Source: Clostridia bacterium (GTDB lineage Bacteria > Bacillota > Clostridia > Oscillospirales > Ruminococcaceae). From it: a stretch of DNA of 8,397 nucleotides. Numbering within the stretch: position 1 is the first letter of the stretch; each line of letters opens with the position of its first letter. Shown here piece after piece: positions 7,520-8,397 of the stretch. The stretch covers positions 1 to 8,397 of the forward strand of contig QKDG01000181.1 of the NCBI GenBank assembly GCA_003246805.1, written 5' to 3'. The notes below the pieces were generated by a model. That model saw only the letters and a list, made by a program, of their open reading frames with translations. It was not told the origin of the DNA and made no database searches. A program made the position numbers and the translations under genes.

Positions 7520-7556
7520 CAAGGGCAATGAAGACTAAAAAGCTTCATTGCCCTTG
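7520..7556 (-). promoter_or_regulatory. 14-bp leader hairpin, possible attenuator
   Basis: Perfect inverted repeat CAAGGGCAATGAAG / CTTCATTGCCCTTG (7520-7533 with 7543-7556) with a 9-base loop. Read on the minus strand it lies within the predicted 5' leader of the ATPase gene, about 33 bases after the predicted start. It is followed by GCGTTCTTTTATC, an imperfect U-rich tract. This could be an early transcription terminator controlled by some factor, a DNA operator, or a 5' mRNA stabiliser. The roughly 33 bases before it are too short and AT-rich for a known riboswitch aptamer. Confidence 0.65.
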
Positions 7557-7574
7557 TTGATATTAAATATTTAT

Positions 7575-7603
7575 TTGAAATATTCTTATGCTTTAAGTAT
7601 AAC
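7575..7603 (+). promoter_or_regulatory. Candidate plus-strand sigma-70/A promoter
   Basis: TTGAAA at 7575-7580, a 17-base spacer, and TATAAC at 7598-7603. The -10 overlaps the -10 of the minus-strand operon promoter. Matches of this quality can occur by chance in AT-rich DNA. What supports it is a plus-strand terminator-like hairpin about 140 bases downstream with no gene in between. Confidence 0.35.
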
Positions 7604-7623
7604 AGATTTGATAATCAAGTCAA
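7596..7623 (-). promoter_or_regulatory. Predicted operon promoter (sigma-70/A type)
   Basis: On the minus strand: TTGACT (7618-7623), a 16-base spacer, and TATACT (7596-7601). This would start transcription near 7589 and give a leader of about 120 bases before the ATPase gene. It is the best promoter match seen upstream of the transporter-hydA-preA-regulator run, and no equally good one is visible in the later gaps. Confidence 0.65.
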
Positions 7624-7636
7624 TTTGTAATTTGAA

Positions 7637-7657
7637 ATTTAGTTTAAATAACTAAAT
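7637..7657. promoter_or_regulatory. Palindrome upstream of the operon promoter, candidate operator
   Basis: Perfect arms ATTTAGTT and AACTAAAT separated by TAAAT. The site is centred about 58 bases upstream of the predicted minus-strand start, a distance usual for an activator. The PucR-type protein encoded at the end of the operon is a candidate binder, but this is inference, and short AT-rich palindromes are common by chance. Confidence 0.35.
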
Positions 7658-7744
7658 CATGTATATAAATTTATTGTTTTGTAGGATAGTTTTATTGAAT
7701 CAGTTTATGACTTTAATGCAAATCTGTATCTTATCTTAAACAGT

Positions 7745-7766
7745 AATGTGCTCTGGCACATTTTTT
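7745..7766 (+). terminator. Small hairpin with T run on the plus strand
   Basis: Stem AATGTGC / GCACATT (7745-7751 with 7756-7762), loop TCTG, and a T6 run at 7761-7766. The polarity suits plus-strand transcription. Read on the minus strand, just downstream of the M20 stop, the same stem is preceded by an A run and followed only by TTACTGTTT, so it would be a weak terminator for that gene. It may act in both directions. Confidence 0.5.
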
Positions 7767-7799
7767 ATATATCTTTTCCCCGCTTATTAATGCTGTTTT

Positions 7800-8397
7800 C
7801 TACTTTTTATCAATATCAAGTATTGTCTGCAAAAGAACATTGGTGCCCTTTATACACTGCTCAACAGGTGTGAATTCAATCTCACAATGGCTATGCCCAC
7901 CAACACTTGGAACAAAAATCATTGTTGTCGGCACGATATCAGCTATAAACTGTGCATCGTGGCCAGGGCCGCTATACATTCTCTTTGCTGTGTAACCATA
8001 TTCAACAGCATTTTTTTCTACAAAATCAACAAGCTCAGGGCTGAATGATACAGTATCTCTTGTCCATGCGATTGAATAGCTGGCATCACATTTTTCAACA
8101 GTTTTAGGAATAGCTTTAATAATCTCAACAACCTGCTTGATAACCTCAGGGTCCTGATGCCTTGCATCAAGAGTAAATCTGACTTCATCAGGGATTATTG
8201 TATGAATATTCGGATGTGCTGAAATTTTGCCTGTTGTATAAACAAGCTTTTTGTCAAGCTTATCAAGCTCATCATGCAGATACTGAATAGTTTTTACTGC
8301 GGCGTAAAGTGCGTCTTTTCTGTATTTCATAGGGGTTGTTCCTGCGTGCCCTGCCTGCCCAATGAAAGTGAATTCGTAGTTAATCATGCCACAAACA
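7800..8397 (-). CDS. M20 amidohydrolase: beta-ureidopropionase / N-carbamoyl-amino-acid hydrolase type, 5' end outside window
   Basis: About 199 C-terminal codons are present. The frame stays open to the right edge (V-C-G before the Met at 8387), so that Met is internal, not the start. Motifs of the hydantoinase/carbamoylase branch of M20 are visible: F-I-G-Q-A-G-H-A-G-T-T-P-M in the dimerisation domain, the N-I-H-T-I-I-P-D substrate-contact region, a D-A-R-H turn, Y-S-G-P-G-H-D-A, and the late metal-ligand region V-G-G-H-S-H-C-E-I-E. Most relatives have S-G-A-G-H-D-A, so the proline is a small deviation. In this setting it probably hydrolyses N-carbamoyl-beta-alanine to beta-alanine, CO2 and ammonia, the third step of the pathway. 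Allantoate amidohydrolase or L-carbamoylase remain alternatives. It appears to be a separate transcript upstream of the operon promoter. The catalytic N-terminal half is not visible. Confidence 0.88.
   Translation of the reverse strand, partial: VCGMINYEFTFIGQAGHAGTTPMKYRKDALYAAVKTIQYLHDELDKLDKKLVYTTGKISAHPNIHTIIPDEVRFTLDARHQDPEVIKQVVEIIKAIPKTVEKCDASYSIAWTRDTVSFSPELVDFVEKNAVEYGYTAKRMYSGPGHDAQFIADIVPTTMIFVPSVGGHSHCEIEFTPVEQCIKGTNVLLQTILDIDKK

Larger units (their letters stand above)
7610..7766 (+). ncRNA. Candidate small RNA, plus strand, unconfirmed
   Basis: Proposed only because a plus-strand promoter match (7575-7603) and a plus-strand terminator-like hairpin with a T6 run (7745-7766) bracket about 157 bases without a gene. 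The interior is AT-rich, with one short palindrome (7637-7657) and no recognised RNA family. It would be divergent from the operon and would run into the 3' flank of the M20 gene. Confidence 0.22.
7467..7799. other. 333-base intergenic region with divergent regulatory signals
   Basis: AT-rich and without a convincing protein gene on either strand. From right to left it holds a small hairpin with a plus-strand T run (7745-7766), a featureless AT-rich stretch (about 7660-7740), an 8-bp-arm palindrome (7637-7657), face-to-face promoters sharing one -10 region (7575-7623), and a strong 14-bp hairpin (7520-7556) before the ATPase ribosome site. It separates the M20 gene from the transporter operon, so the two are probably separate transcription units. 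Confidence 0.8.

Noticed and set aside
7467..7595. TPP or other riboswitch in the leader of the transporter operon
   Set aside because: The importer family suggested a thiamine switch, but no conserved aptamer core is visible and too little sequence lies before the hairpin.
8385..8387. ATG at 8387 as the start of a short M20 protein
   Set aside because: The frame continues upstream to the window edge, and this Met falls inside the family sequence just before the dimerisation domain, so the gene is simply cut off.
1..8397. tRNA, rRNA, CRISPR array, insertion sequence or phage attachment site
   Set aside because: No tRNA-like cloverleaf, regular direct repeats, transposase frame or terminal repeats were seen on either strand.

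Overview
All protein genes in this window lie on the minus strand, so the biology reads from right to left. The sequence is moderately AT-rich. It has strong purine-rich ribosome sites (AGGGGG, GAGGTGG) and a typical low-GC Gram-positive lipoprotein signal. The proteins look like those of anaerobic gut Clostridia, with Lachnospiraceae the best guess. This assignment is an inference from sequence style and remembered homologs, not a search result.

Layout from right to left. (1) 8397-7800 is the C-terminal part of an M20 amidohydrolase of the beta-ureidopropionase / N-carbamoyl-amino-acid hydrolase / allantoate amidohydrolase group, cut by the window edge. (2) 7799-7467 is a 333-base AT-rich gap. 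It holds a strong minus-strand promoter (TTGACT-16-TATACT), a perfect 14-bp hairpin in the resulting leader, an upstream palindrome, and an oppositely directed promoter and terminator pair that could make a small plus-strand RNA. (3) 7466-3886 is an ABC importer: ATPase, two permeases (3-base gaps) and a lipoprotein binding protein of the NMT1/THI5 family. (4) 3785-2427 is a dihydropyrimidinase / D-hydantoinase. (5) 2405-924 is a PreA-type dihydropyrimidine dehydrogenase with an extra N-terminal iron-sulfur domain. (6) 906-1 is a PucR/CdaR-type regulator, cut by the left edge before its DNA-binding domain.

Together the genes fit reductive pyrimidine catabolism. The importer would bring in a pyrimidine. 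PreA would reduce uracil or thymine to the dihydro form, the dihydropyrimidinase would open the ring, and the M20 enzyme would release ammonia, CO2 and beta-alanine (or beta-aminoisobutyrate). The PucR-type protein at the operon end is the natural candidate regulator. Hydantoins or related cyclic ureides remain possible substrates.

The most striking observation is that the binding protein appears circularly permuted. The segment that normally opens the mature NMT1/THI5 fold (motif LKWLPQAQF...GYYVALDKGYY) lies at the C-terminus, and the lipoprotein signal is joined directly to what is normally the second part. The second unusual point is that PreA carries a shortened copy of the PreT N-terminal iron-sulfur domain but lacks the FAD/NAD(P)H-binding part, and no preT lies in the window.
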